NCBI GenBank assembly: GCA_017557715.1
Contig: JAFYYE010000319.1
Coordinates: 1-5,490 of the forward strand
Source of the DNA: Pseudobutyrivibrio sp.
Lineage (GTDB): Bacteria > Bacillota > Clostridia > Lachnospirales > Lachnospiraceae
Direction of reading: 5' to 3'
DNA: 5,490 nucleotides
The notes beneath the pieces are model-generated. The model searched no databases and was not told where the DNA came from. It saw nothing but the letters and a program-made list of their open reading frames with translations. The position numbers and the translations under genes were made by a program. Below, piece after piece: positions 1-5,420 of the stretch. The stretch's first letter is position 1. Each line of letters starts with the position of its first letter.

Positions 1-755
1 GACCACCTGCACCTGATGAGCGATAGGTATCAATTCTAATATCCTCATCGCGGATCTCAACATCAACATCTTCCTCAATATCTGGCATTACATCACAGCT
101 GGCAAAGGAAGTCTGTCGCTTGCCTTGCGCATTAAATGGAGAAATGCGTACCAAACGATGGATACCTTTTTCTGACTTTAAATAGCCATAAGCATTTTCG
201 CCATTAACCTGGAATGTAACAGATTTTATTCCAGCTTCATCACCTTCCTGATAATCCAGTTCTTCTACCTCAAATCCCATATCACCAGCCCAGCGGCTAT
301 ACATTCTGTACAACATCTGAACCCAGTCACAGGCTTCTACACCACCTGCTCCAGAATGCAATGTAACAATGGCACTATCACCATCGTATTCTCCTGATAG
401 TAGAGTCTTCATCCGGAGGTTCTCTAAATCATTTTCAAACTCTTCAATAAGAATAGCCACAGTATCTACTATTTCCTGATCCTCTTCCTCATTTCCAAGC
501 TCAATATAATCTTCTATTTCTTTATATAAATCTTCTAACTTATCTATGACTGAAACATCATCCTTCATAGATTTGAGCTCTTTCATCTTGGCTGTCGATA
601 CTTGCGCATCTGTCCAAAAATCTGGAGCCTCCATTTCGCGCTCTAGCTCTTCGATGCGAGCTTTCTTAGCTGCGACGTCAAAGTGAATCCCTCACTTCCG
701 TCATAGAATTTTTTTGCGACGTAAGTCGCACTTTGAACTGATCAAGTTCTATCAC
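1..755 (-). CDS. prfB: Peptide chain release factor 2 (RF2), N-terminal 251 residues, cut by the window edge, with programmed +1 frameshift
   Basis: RF2 recognises UGA and UAA in the ribosomal A site and triggers release of the finished protein. The reading begins at GTG 753-755, behind a GAGGTG ribosome binding site (761-766), and gives 25 codons ending in ...VRDSL. It then meets an in-frame TGA (678-680). A +1 shift at CTTTGAC continues as LDVAAKKARIEELE and PDFWTDAQ, which is typical RF2 N-terminal sequence. The stop-codon recognition tripeptide SPF lies at residues 205-207 and HRLVRISPF is well kept. The last complete residues are SSGAGG, with Gly250 and Gly251; the next base is C, as expected for Gln252 of the catalytic GGQ. 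From memory these positions equal those of E. coli RF2. Residue 246, which is Thr or Ala in E. coli strains, is Ser here. About 115 C-terminal residues lie outside the window. The family call is secure. Confidence 0.97.
677..692 (-). promoter_or_regulatory. prfB: prfB programmed +1 frameshift site (CTTTGAC with upstream Shine-Dalgarno-like AGGGA)
   Basis: The mRNA reads AGG GAT TCA CTT TGA C. The in-frame UGA at codon 26 is bypassed when the CUU-decoding tRNA slips one base forward to UUU, so GAC is read next. The internal AGGGA (688-692) occupies the place of the AGGGGG stimulator in E. coli prfB, ending close to the P-site codon. In known systems low RF2 leaves the UGA unread and favours the shift, which gives autoregulation. 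Both flanking frames encode conserved RF2 sequence, so this is not a sequencing error. The stimulator is weaker than the E. coli one. Confidence 0.95.
678..736 (-). promoter_or_regulatory. Possible RNA structure enclosing the prfB frameshift site
   Basis: In the prfB mRNA, TCAAAGTG (729-736) is perfectly complementary over 8 bases to CACTTTGA (678-685), which contains the slippery codon and the UGA. Between the arms, TGCGAC-TTAC-GTCGCA (715-730) can form a compact 6-bp hairpin followed by seven A residues; it shares two bases with the long stem. A second ACGTCGCA copy lies just after the shift site (671-678), so the GCGAC arm has two possible partners. Pairing is seen directly; any effect on initiation, message stability or frameshifting is inference. 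Confidence 0.35.
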
Positions 756-776
756 GAAATCACCTCTTTTCAATCC

Positions 777-797
777 GCTGGTTACGGTCCTACCAGC
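777..797 (-). other. Small hairpin in the ctpA-prfB gap
   Basis: GCTGGT (777-782) and ACCAGC (792-797) form a 6-bp stem around a 9-base loop between the ctpA stop and the prfB ribosome binding site. No T run follows on the minus strand, so it is not a standard rho-independent terminator. It could be a processing site or a weak attenuator between the two genes. Confidence 0.3.
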
Positions 798-800
798 TCA

Positions 801-820
801 TCTAATACTTTCTAATACTA
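801..820. repeat. Tandem 10-base repeat just after the ctpA stop codon
   Basis: Two adjacent copies, TCTAATACTT and TCTAATACTA, differ at one base and fill the space directly downstream of the ctpA stop (821-823). No function is evident. A short slippage duplication is the simplest explanation. Confidence 0.6.
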
Positions 821-2107
821 TTATTTCGCCAATACTTCTAACGCTTTTTGGATTTGGTTGTCGAGGTCTACGCTGTAGGCATCGTCTTCACCACCCTGGA
901 ACTCATACTCAAGCTCGATGTCTGGAGCAATACCCTTTCCATGGATGCACTCTCCACTTGGAGTGTAATAAGTCTGAGTTGTAAGCTTTAATGCGGAACC
1001 ATCTGTCAGTGGAATTGTAGACTGTACAATGCCCTTTCCAAATGTGTTAGTGCCAATAATTGTTCCATATTCAAAATCTCTGATTGCGCCTGTGAAAATC
1101 TCTGCAGCTGATGCTGTGTTTCCATTTACAAGTACAACCATTGGAATATTCTTTGATGAACCATCATCAGAAAGATAATCTTCTCTGTGGCCAGCCTTAT
1201 CCATTGTGTAAACTACTGTCCCCTTTGGAAGAAGGTAATCCAACATCTCCACAACAGAATCTAATAATCCACCACCGTTATTTCTCATGTCGAAAATAAC
1301 TGATTTCATTCCCTGGCTTTCCAAATCTTTGTATGCAGCCACAAAATCCTTATATGTATGCTCGGTAAACTGTGACACTGCGATATATCCAACATTACCA
1401 TCTATCATCTGATACTCAACCGTTGGAGTAGCAATGGCTGCTCTTGTGCATACGATTTTCTGCTCCTCGCTATCACGCAAGATAACAAGCTCTACATCAG
1501 TACCAGCCTCGCCACGAATATGCTGAACGAATGTGTCCAATCCCTCTTCGGTAGCAAGGTTACCATCAGCAGAAACAATGATATCTCCTGCAAGCAAGCC
1601 AGCCTTCTCAGCTGGTGTATCCTTGTAAACCTTTGTGATGCTAACTGCGCCTGTCTCAGCATTTTTCTGAAGAAGAGCGCCAATTCCAGCGTAATTACCA
1701 GTGAGTGTAGTCATCAAGTCCTTATACTCATCAGCTGTATAGTATTCTGAGTAAGGATCATCAAGGCTCTCAACTACACCCTTATAAACACCATTAACAA
1801 GAGTGTCATCATCAACATCCTGATAATAATATGTCTCGATTATTGAAAGAATTGTTCCAAACTTTGAATCGCTAGCCGAACCCGACTGAAGAGACTCCAG
1901 CACTTCATTGGATGCCTCATCTTTAAATGACAATCTAGAGCCTACTGCTCCGAAAATTGCACCAGCAGTAACAAGCCCACCCATAATCAAGCAAATAAAT
2001 CCAACAAGGAAATATGGCCATTTTCTAGGCTTCTTTTCTTTTTCAACTTCGTAATAATAGTTTACGACCCCAGGCTCTACAGCCTGATTCTTTTCTTCTT
2101 CGTACAT
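821..2107 (-). CDS. ctpA: Membrane-anchored S41 carboxyl-terminal processing protease (CtpA/CtpB type) with PDZ domain
   Basis: This is a serine protease expected to act outside the membrane, trimming C-termini of envelope proteins. With the start at ATG 2105-2107 the product is 428 residues. It has a short charged cytoplasmic tail, one membrane segment (about residues 30-57, from WPYFLVGF), a PDZ domain (about 134-217, beginning near YAGIGALL) and the S41 catalytic domain (about 235-405). The nucleophile is Ser333 in GNTASAAEIF. Lys358 (FGKG) lies 25 residues later and Gln362 four after that, the Ser-Lys-Gln spacing of B. subtilis CtpB as I recall it, so it should be active. The RGEAGTDVEL and RNNGGGLL motifs also fit. 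An upstream in-frame ATG (2174-2176) would add 23 residues but lacks a ribosome binding site and runs through the hairpin, whereas GGAGG sits 9 bases before 2107. Its substrate is unknown; adjacency to ftsEX suggests a cell-wall or division role. The symbol ctpA versus ctpB is not resolved. Confidence 0.95.
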   Translation of the reverse strand: MYEEEKNQAVEPGVVNYYYEVEKEKKPRKWPYFLVGFICLIMGGLVTAGAIFGAVGSRLSFKDEASNEVLESLQSGSASDSKFGTILSIIETYYYQDVDDDTLVNGVYKGVVESLDDPYSEYYTADEYKDLMTTLTGNYAGIGALLQKNAETGAVSITKVYKDTPAEKAGLLAGDIIVSADGNLATEEGLDTFVQHIRGEAGTDVELVILRDSEEQKIVCTRAAIATPTVEYQMIDGNVGYIAVSQFTEHTYKDFVAAYKDLESQGMKSVIFDMRNNGGGLLDSVVEMLDYLLPKGTVVYTMDKAGHREDYLSDDGSSKNIPMVVLVNGNTASAAEIFTGAIRDFEYGTIIGTNTFGKGIVQSTIPLTDGSALKLTTQTYYTPSGECIHGKGIAPDIELEYEFQGGEDDAYSVDLDNQIQKALEVLAK

Positions 2108-2116
2108 TATTTTTTG

Positions 2117-2121
2117 CCTCC
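2117..2121 (-). promoter_or_regulatory. Ribosome binding site deciding the ctpA start
   Basis: GGAGG on the minus strand lies 9 bases before ATG 2107. It selects this start over the upstream in-frame ATG at 2176, which has no comparable site. Confidence 0.85.
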
Positions 2122-2135
2122 GTTTAATATATAGC

Positions 2136-2163
2136 AAGTGCCTTAGCATTCGCCAAGGCACTT
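2136..2163 (-). other. Strong 12-bp hairpin between ftsX and ctpA
   Basis: AAGTGCCTTAGC (2136-2147) and GCCAAGGCACTT (2152-2163) pair over 12 positions, including one mismatch or wobble, with a four-base loop. Read on the minus strand the mismatch becomes a G-U pair and the loop is GAAT. The downstream minus-strand bases are GCTATATATT, not a T run, so termination of ftsX transcription would be partial at best. On the plus strand the stem runs into TTTT, but no rightward gene ends here. An attenuator, an RNase processing site or a 3'-end stabiliser setting ftsEX against ctpA output are all possible. Confidence 0.6.
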
Positions 2164-2186
2164 TTATAAATATCAAAGTAATATTT

Positions 2187-3095
2187 CTAAACTCGTAAAT
2201 GCTTGTGTAATGTCAGTCTTGAACCAAACCAGCCAATTCCGATACCAAGAACAAGTGAAATTGGCACCAAAGTTCTAAAAATTGTCTCCACAGGAATAAA
2301 ACTTACCATATTACTAAGGAAATTGAATTCTGAACTTGCATACTCAATAACCTTTTCATAAATAAGGAAAAGCAATACCAATGGTATGACTGAACCAATC
2401 AATCCAATGCAAATACCTTCAACAACGAATGGTGCTCGGACAAAAGCATCTTTCGCGCCAATCAGCTTCATGATAGCAATTTCTTCTCTTCTAACAGAAA
2501 TACCAACCATAACCGTGTTACTGATAAGAAAAACTGATACTGCTAAAAGAATTATGACAATTGCCATGGAAACAATAGTAATTGCTTTATTAATATCTGT
2601 AAGAGTCTTTGCCGCAACCTCCGACTGGTTGACCTGACGGACTCCATCAAGCCCTTGAAGGAATGATACTAATGTAGGCTGCATCGAAACATCATTGAGA
2701 TATATTTCGTAGTTTGCTGAATTTGCAAGAGGATTGTCCTCGGCGAAGCCTGCTGCAAGTTCTTCGTTTCCTCCGAAGTATTCTGCCTTATAATCTTCCC
2801 ATGCCTGATCTGCAGAAACAAAATTGTAGCTCTTAACCTCTACACGTTTTTTGATTTCTTTTCCTATCTCATCGATTCTGGCCTGAGATATTCCCTCATC
2901 AAAGAAAACTGTAACAGCTACGCCTTCTTCAGCTGTCTTAACCATTGACTGGAAGTTTGTTCCAAGTGAATAGAAAATACCAAAAAGGAAAATACAAGCA
3001 GTCATTGTAGCTATTGATGCCAGCGAGAACATTTTGTTTCTCCAGATGTTCTTTAATCCCTGACCAATATTATAAATGTGGGTGCTAATCTTCAT
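2187..3095 (-). CDS. ftsX: Cell-division ABC transporter-like permease FtsX
   Basis: FtsX is the membrane half of FtsEX, which uses ATP hydrolysis by FtsE to activate peptidoglycan hydrolases outside the cell, not to transport a substrate. The 302-residue product has the family layout: a short cytoplasmic N-terminus, membrane segment 1 (about 24-44), a large extracellular domain of some 125 residues, then segments 2 (about 172-193), 3 (about 222-246) and 4 (about 274-292). The cytoplasmic stretch VRREEIAIMKLIGAKDAFVRAPFVVEG is a very typical FtsX/MacB-like coupling region. I chose ATG 3093-3095 because GGGAGGTGA (3101-3109) precedes it by 5 bases; an in-frame ATG at 3113 has no good site. The gene overlaps the end of ftsE by 11 bases, which suggests translational coupling. 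Neither a PcsB- nor a CwlO-type hydrolase is encoded in the window, so the partner hydrolase is unknown. Confidence 0.96.
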   Translation of the reverse strand: MKISTHIYNIGQGLKNIWRNKMFSLASIATMTACIFLFGIFYSLGTNFQSMVKTAEEGVAVTVFFDEGISQARIDEIGKEIKKRVEVKSYNFVSADQAWEDYKAEYFGGNEELAAGFAEDNPLANSANYEIYLNDVSMQPTLVSFLQGLDGVRQVNQSEVAAKTLTDINKAITIVSMAIVIILLAVSVFLISNTVMVGISVRREEIAIMKLIGAKDAFVRAPFVVEGICIGLIGSVIPLVLLFLIYEKVIEYASSEFNFLSNMVSFIPVETIFRTLVPISLVLGIGIGWFGSRLTLHKHLRV

Positions 3096-3765
3096 AATCT
3101 TCACCTCCCACATCGCTGACTACAACGCCCTTTTTTATTGTAATAACACGCTTGTTCATGGCTCTGACAATTTCCATGTTGTGAGTAACTACAACAACAG
3201 TAGTGCCTCGCTGGTTAATCTCATCGAGAAGTCGCATGATTTCCCATGTGTTATCACTATCAAGGTTTCCAGTAGGCTCATCCGCCAAAATAATCTTTGG
3301 CTCATTAACAAGAGCTCGTGCTATAGCAACGCGCTGCTGCTCTCCACCGGAAAGCTGACTAGGCTTTGATTTATATTTTGCGGCAAGTCCAACAAGCGAA
3401 AGGATTGTTGGGACCTTTTTCTTAATCTCTCTATTAGAGCACTCAACTACCTTCATAGCAAATGCTACATTTTCATAGACATTTCTATCTGGCAGAAGAC
3501 GGAAATTCTGGAATACTACGCCAACATTCCTACGATACATAGGAATCTTTTTGTGAGTAACCTTTCTTAAATCCTGCCCATTAATGTATATTTTGCCTTT
3601 TGTAGGCTCCAATTCTTTCAATAACAATCTGATAAGAGTAGACTTACCAGAACCACTATCTCCAACAACAAAAACAAATTCGCCTGGATCAATGTGAATA
3701 GTTACGTCCTCAAGAGCAGGCTTGCCTGCTTCGTAGGACTTACTAACATGATCTAATCGTATCAA
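3085..3765 (-). CDS. ftsE: Cell-division ATP-binding protein FtsE
   Basis: FtsE is the cytoplasmic ATPase that drives FtsX during septation and, in Firmicutes, side-wall hydrolysis. The 226-residue length is standard. All ABC motifs are present: Walker A GDSGSGKST (35-43), Q-loop Gln86 in VFQNFRLLPDR, signature LSGGEQQ (138-144), Walker B IILADE (158-163) with catalytic Glu163, D-loop NLD (167-169) and switch His195. The FQNFRLLPDRNVYENVAF stretch is characteristic of FtsE. The start is TTG (3763-3765): GAGGT lies 6 bases upstream, an in-frame TGA stands 12 bases before the start, and the resulting MIRLDHVSKSY matches the usual FtsE N-terminus. It follows the regulator gene by 30 bases and overlaps ftsX by 11, so it is probably cotranscribed with both. 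Confidence 0.97.
   Translation of the reverse strand: MIRLDHVSKSYEAGKPALEDVTIHIDPGEFVFVVGDSGSGKSTLIRLLLKELEPTKGKIYINGQDLRKVTHKKIPMYRRNVGVVFQNFRLLPDRNVYENVAFAMKVVECSNREIKKKVPTILSLVGLAAKYKSKPSQLSGGEQQRVAIARALVNEPKIILADEPTGNLDSDNTWEIMRLLDEINQRGTTVVVVTHNMEIVRAMNKRVITIKKGVVVSDVGGEDYED
3101..3109 (-). promoter_or_regulatory. ftsX ribosome binding site inside the ftsE coding end
   Basis: GGGAGGTGA on the minus strand lies within the last ftsE codons and 5 bases before ATG 3095. It makes the 11-base ftsE-ftsX overlap a likely case of coupled translation, which suits a fixed subunit ratio. Confidence 0.8.
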
Positions 3766-3771
3766 TTCTAT

Positions 3772-3776
3772 ACCTC
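3772..3776 (-). promoter_or_regulatory. Ribosome binding site supporting the TTG start of ftsE
   Basis: GAGGT on the minus strand is 6 bases before TTG 3765. Together with the in-frame TGA just upstream and the absence of an in-frame ATG near the conserved N-terminus, it fixes TTG as the ftsE start. Confidence 0.8.
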
Positions 3777-3795
3777 ATTTCCCACTAACTAAATC

Positions 3796-4884
3796 CTAGA
3801 ACTTCTCACTTTCCATATACTTCATGTATTTTACAACCATTAATGCAATCTTGAAAGTGATAGCATCCTCGAAGACACGCAAATCAAGACCTGTGCTCTT
3901 CTCAAGCTTATCCAATCTGTAAACAAGAGTGTTTCTGTGAATATATAACTGTCTTGATGTTTCGGATACGTTTAAGCTGTTTTCAAAGAACTTGCTAATT
4001 GTAGTAAGTGTCTCCTCGTCGAAATCATCAGGAGATTTATTTTCAAAAATCTCAGAAATGAACATTCTGCAAAGTGGAATAGGAAGCTGATAAATAAGAC
4101 GTCCGATTCCAAGCTGTGAATATGCAATAACATTCTGATCGTTAAAGAATATCTTGCCAACATCCATAGCCATAGAAGCTTCTTTGTAAGAACGTGATAC
4201 TTCTTTTATCTCACCTACAACTGTACCGTAGGATACACGCACCTTCTTTGAGTCCTTATCATGGAATGCATCGATGATAACGGCAGCGATTTTATCAATC
4301 TCGTTATTAGAATCATTCTCTCCCAATTCTTTAACAACGATGATGTTACGCTCGTCAACTGCTGTGACGAAATCCTTATTTTTGCCACCGAATACAGAAC
4401 GAACTCTATCAAGCTCATCTCCATCCTTTTCAGGGCCTACTTCTACTATCATAACAACTCGTCGAGCGTTAATATCTACGTGAAGCTTTTTTGAACGATT
4501 GTAGATATCTACTAAAAGCAAATTATCTAATAATAAATTCTTGATGAAATTATCTTTATCAAAACGCTCCTTGTAAGCAATCATAAGCTCCTGAATCTGG
4601 AACGCTGCAATCTTTCCTATAGTAGAAACCTCTTCACTATCACCAACAGCCAATACAACGAACTCCAACTGCTGATCATCAAATACTTTGAAGAAATGGC
4701 ATCCTAATGCTACCTGGCTTTCTGCCTCCGAAGCAGCAAAGACTGCAACCGCATCAGAATACTGTGCAGTATCTCCAAATGTAGCTGCACACATTACACC
4801 ATCAGAATCCATAACCGCCAAATCTATTTTAGTTAGCTGATGAAGTCCTTCTAAAGTATTTTGCATAATTTGATTCGAAATCAT
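3796..4884 (-). CDS. CdaR/PucR-family transcriptional regulator with C-terminal HTH
   Basis: The 362-residue product looks like a cytoplasmic regulator of the CdaR (sugar diacid regulator) type; no membrane segment or signal peptide is seen. Residues about 1-135 resemble the small-molecule sensing part of these proteins (LTKIDLAVMDSDGV, a short PAS/GAF-like sensor beginning). Residues about 141-250 fit the degenerate GGDEF-like middle domain (RRVVMIVEV to SYKEASMAMDVGK), without a GGDEF catalytic motif. Residues about 293-352 are the PucR-type helix-turn-helix, with NVSETSRQLYIHRNTLVYRLDKLEKSTGLDL its hallmark. The start ATG 4882-4884 follows AGGAGG by 8 bases. It is the first gene after the long non-coding region and lies 30 bases before ftsE, so it may share the ftsEX transcript. 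Its ligand and targets cannot be read from the sequence; nothing nearby suggests sugar-diacid metabolism, so cdaR as a functional name would be premature. Confidence 0.88.
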   Translation of the reverse strand: MISNQIMQNTLEGLHQLTKIDLAVMDSDGVMCAATFGDTAQYSDAVAVFAASEAESQVALGCHFFKVFDDQQLEFVVLAVGDSEEVSTIGKIAAFQIQELMIAYKERFDKDNFIKNLLLDNLLLVDIYNRSKKLHVDINARRVVMIVEVGPEKDGDELDRVRSVFGGKNKDFVTAVDERNIIVVKELGENDSNNEIDKIAAVIIDAFHDKDSKKVRVSYGTVVGEIKEVSRSYKEASMAMDVGKIFFNDQNVIAYSQLGIGRLIYQLPIPLCRMFISEIFENKSPDDFDEETLTTISKFFENSLNVSETSRQLYIHRNTLVYRLDKLEKSTGLDLRVFEDAITFKIALMVVKYMKYMESEKF

Positions 4885-4905
4885 CTCGAATACCTCCTGA
4901 GTATA

Positions 4906-4943
4906 TATGCAATATCAACAATGTAAAACACCCTTTTTGCATA
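4906..4943. repeat. Inverted TATGCAA/TTGCATA pair in the regulator leader
   Basis: TATGCAA (4906-4912) and TTGCATA (4937-4943) are perfect 7-bp inverted repeats, 24 bases apart, between the likely promoter and the regulator's ribosome binding site. A related palindrome, TATGCATA, lies further upstream at 5014-5021. The arrangement could be an operator, for example for autoregulation, or a leader hairpin. AT-rich sequence makes chance matches fairly likely. Confidence 0.35.
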
Positions 4944-4965
4944 CAAATTCACATAACCTATGACT

Positions 4966-4971
4966 ATTCTA
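4966..4971 (-). promoter_or_regulatory. Possible -10 element for the regulator/ftsEX transcript
   Basis: TAGAAT on the minus strand matches the sigma-A -10 consensus at 5 of 6 bases and lies about 80 bases before the regulator start. The overlapping TATATT just upstream also matches at 5 of 6. No good -35 lies at the right distance from either, so this is a weak prediction. Confidence 0.25.
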
Positions 4972-5077
4972 ATATAAATAACCAATAAATGAAATAGTAA
5001 TATTGTGTTTTTTTATGCATATTTACAAGTGATGGGTTTCTTTTTTATTGTGAACTTTTACGAACTGCTCTTTTAAA

Positions 5078-5110
5078 CAGATAATTGTCAGATAATACTC
5101 AGATATTTCT
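5078..5110. repeat. Three direct repeats at 11-bp spacing (CAGATAAT type)
   Basis: CAGATAATTGT (5078-5088), CAGATAATACT (5089-5099) and CAGATATTTCT (5100-5110) are contiguous and share CAGATA-T at the same place in each 11-base unit. The period is about one helical turn, so a protein binding each unit would stack on one face of the DNA. The last copy also forms TCAGA-TATT-TCTGA (5099-5112). The block lies about 90 bases left of the DnaA boxes. Confidence 0.6.
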
Positions 5111-5179
5111 GATAGAATTTATTCACTTTTAAAGTCAAGGTTTTTGAGCATTTTCACAAGTTTTGTAACTTTAGACCAA

Positions 5180-5222
5180 AACGAATGTTTACAGAAATTG
5201 TGGATAACTTTTTACATTCGTT
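5180..5222. repeat. 9-bp inverted repeat centred on the perfect DnaA box
   Basis: AACGAATGT (5180-5188) and ACATTCGTT (5214-5222) are perfect reverse complements separated by 25 bases. The consensus DnaA box at 5199-5207 sits almost exactly in the middle. As RNA this would be a long-loop hairpin; as DNA it may be a paired binding site. The arms are GC-richer than the surroundings. Confidence 0.65.
5199..5207 (+). promoter_or_regulatory. Perfect DnaA box (TGTGGATAA)
   Basis: TGTGGATAA is the exact reverse complement of the TTATCCACA consensus bound by the initiator DnaA. It is the strongest of a cluster of boxes with the same orientation. Confidence 0.7.
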
Positions 5223-5231
5223 CACAAATAT

Positions 5232-5249
5232 GGTGGATAAAGTGGATAA
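5232..5249 (+). promoter_or_regulatory. Two tandem near-consensus DnaA boxes
   Basis: GGTGGATAA (5232-5240) and AGTGGATAA (5241-5249) each differ from the consensus box only at the first base and abut with no spacer, in the same orientation as the perfect box 33 bases upstream. Closely packed same-strand boxes are typical of sites where DnaA forms filaments. Confidence 0.6.
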
Positions 5250-5292
5250 GTCGTTAACAAGTCCTTTTTTTGAGGTTGATTGTTTGAATTTT

Positions 5293-5301
5293 TGTTGATA
5301 A
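5293..5301 (+). promoter_or_regulatory. Weak DnaA-like box (TGTTGATAA)
   Basis: It matches TGTGGATAA at 8 of 9 positions and has the same orientation as the three stronger boxes. A second weak match, TGTGCAAAA, lies at 5358-5366 inside the AT-rich block, and TTATTCACT in the opposite orientation at 5119-5127. Individually these could be chance. Confidence 0.3.
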
Positions 5302-5320
5302 AAAGGTGCATTTCCACGCA

Positions 5321-5420
5321 ATTGAAAATTATATGTATTTTTAATATTGTCTGTTTTTGTGCAAAATTATCTAAAAATATTTTTAAGGTAAGTTTGTTAT
5401 TGTTTGACTATTTAATCTGT
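5321..5420. other. Very AT-rich block, possible DNA unwinding element
   Basis: By hand count only about 18 of these 100 bases are G or C, clearly lower than the flanking genes. It follows the DnaA box cluster on the right by some 70 bases, a place where an origin's unwinding element could lie. No gene is recognised in it. Confidence 0.4.

Noticed and set aside
678..680. prfB as a pseudogene broken by an in-frame TGA
   Set aside because: The TGA is part of the conserved CTTTGAC programmed frameshift, and coding similarity is intact on both sides in the expected frames.
777..797. Rho-independent terminator between ctpA and prfB
   Set aside because: The stem is only 6 bp and no T run follows on the coding strand.
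1111..1299. Plus-strand frames inside ctpA, ftsX, ftsE and the regulator
   Set aside because: They lie opposite genes with clear conserved motifs and look like antisense shadows, without ribosome binding sites or protein-like composition.
2108..2176. N-terminal extension of ctpA from ATG 2176
   Set aside because: There is no ribosome binding site before it, the extension translates the intercistronic hairpin, and the internal ATG at 2107 has GGAGG at good spacing followed by a normal anchored-protease N-terminus.
3096..3113. N-terminal extension of ftsX from ATG 3113
   Set aside because: It would deepen the overlap with ftsE and lacks a Shine-Dalgarno site, while ATG 3095 has GGGAGGTGA five bases upstream.
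5125..5135. Palindrome ACTTT-T-AAAGT as an operator
   Set aside because: Short and entirely typical of chance in AT-rich DNA; no second copy was seen nearby.
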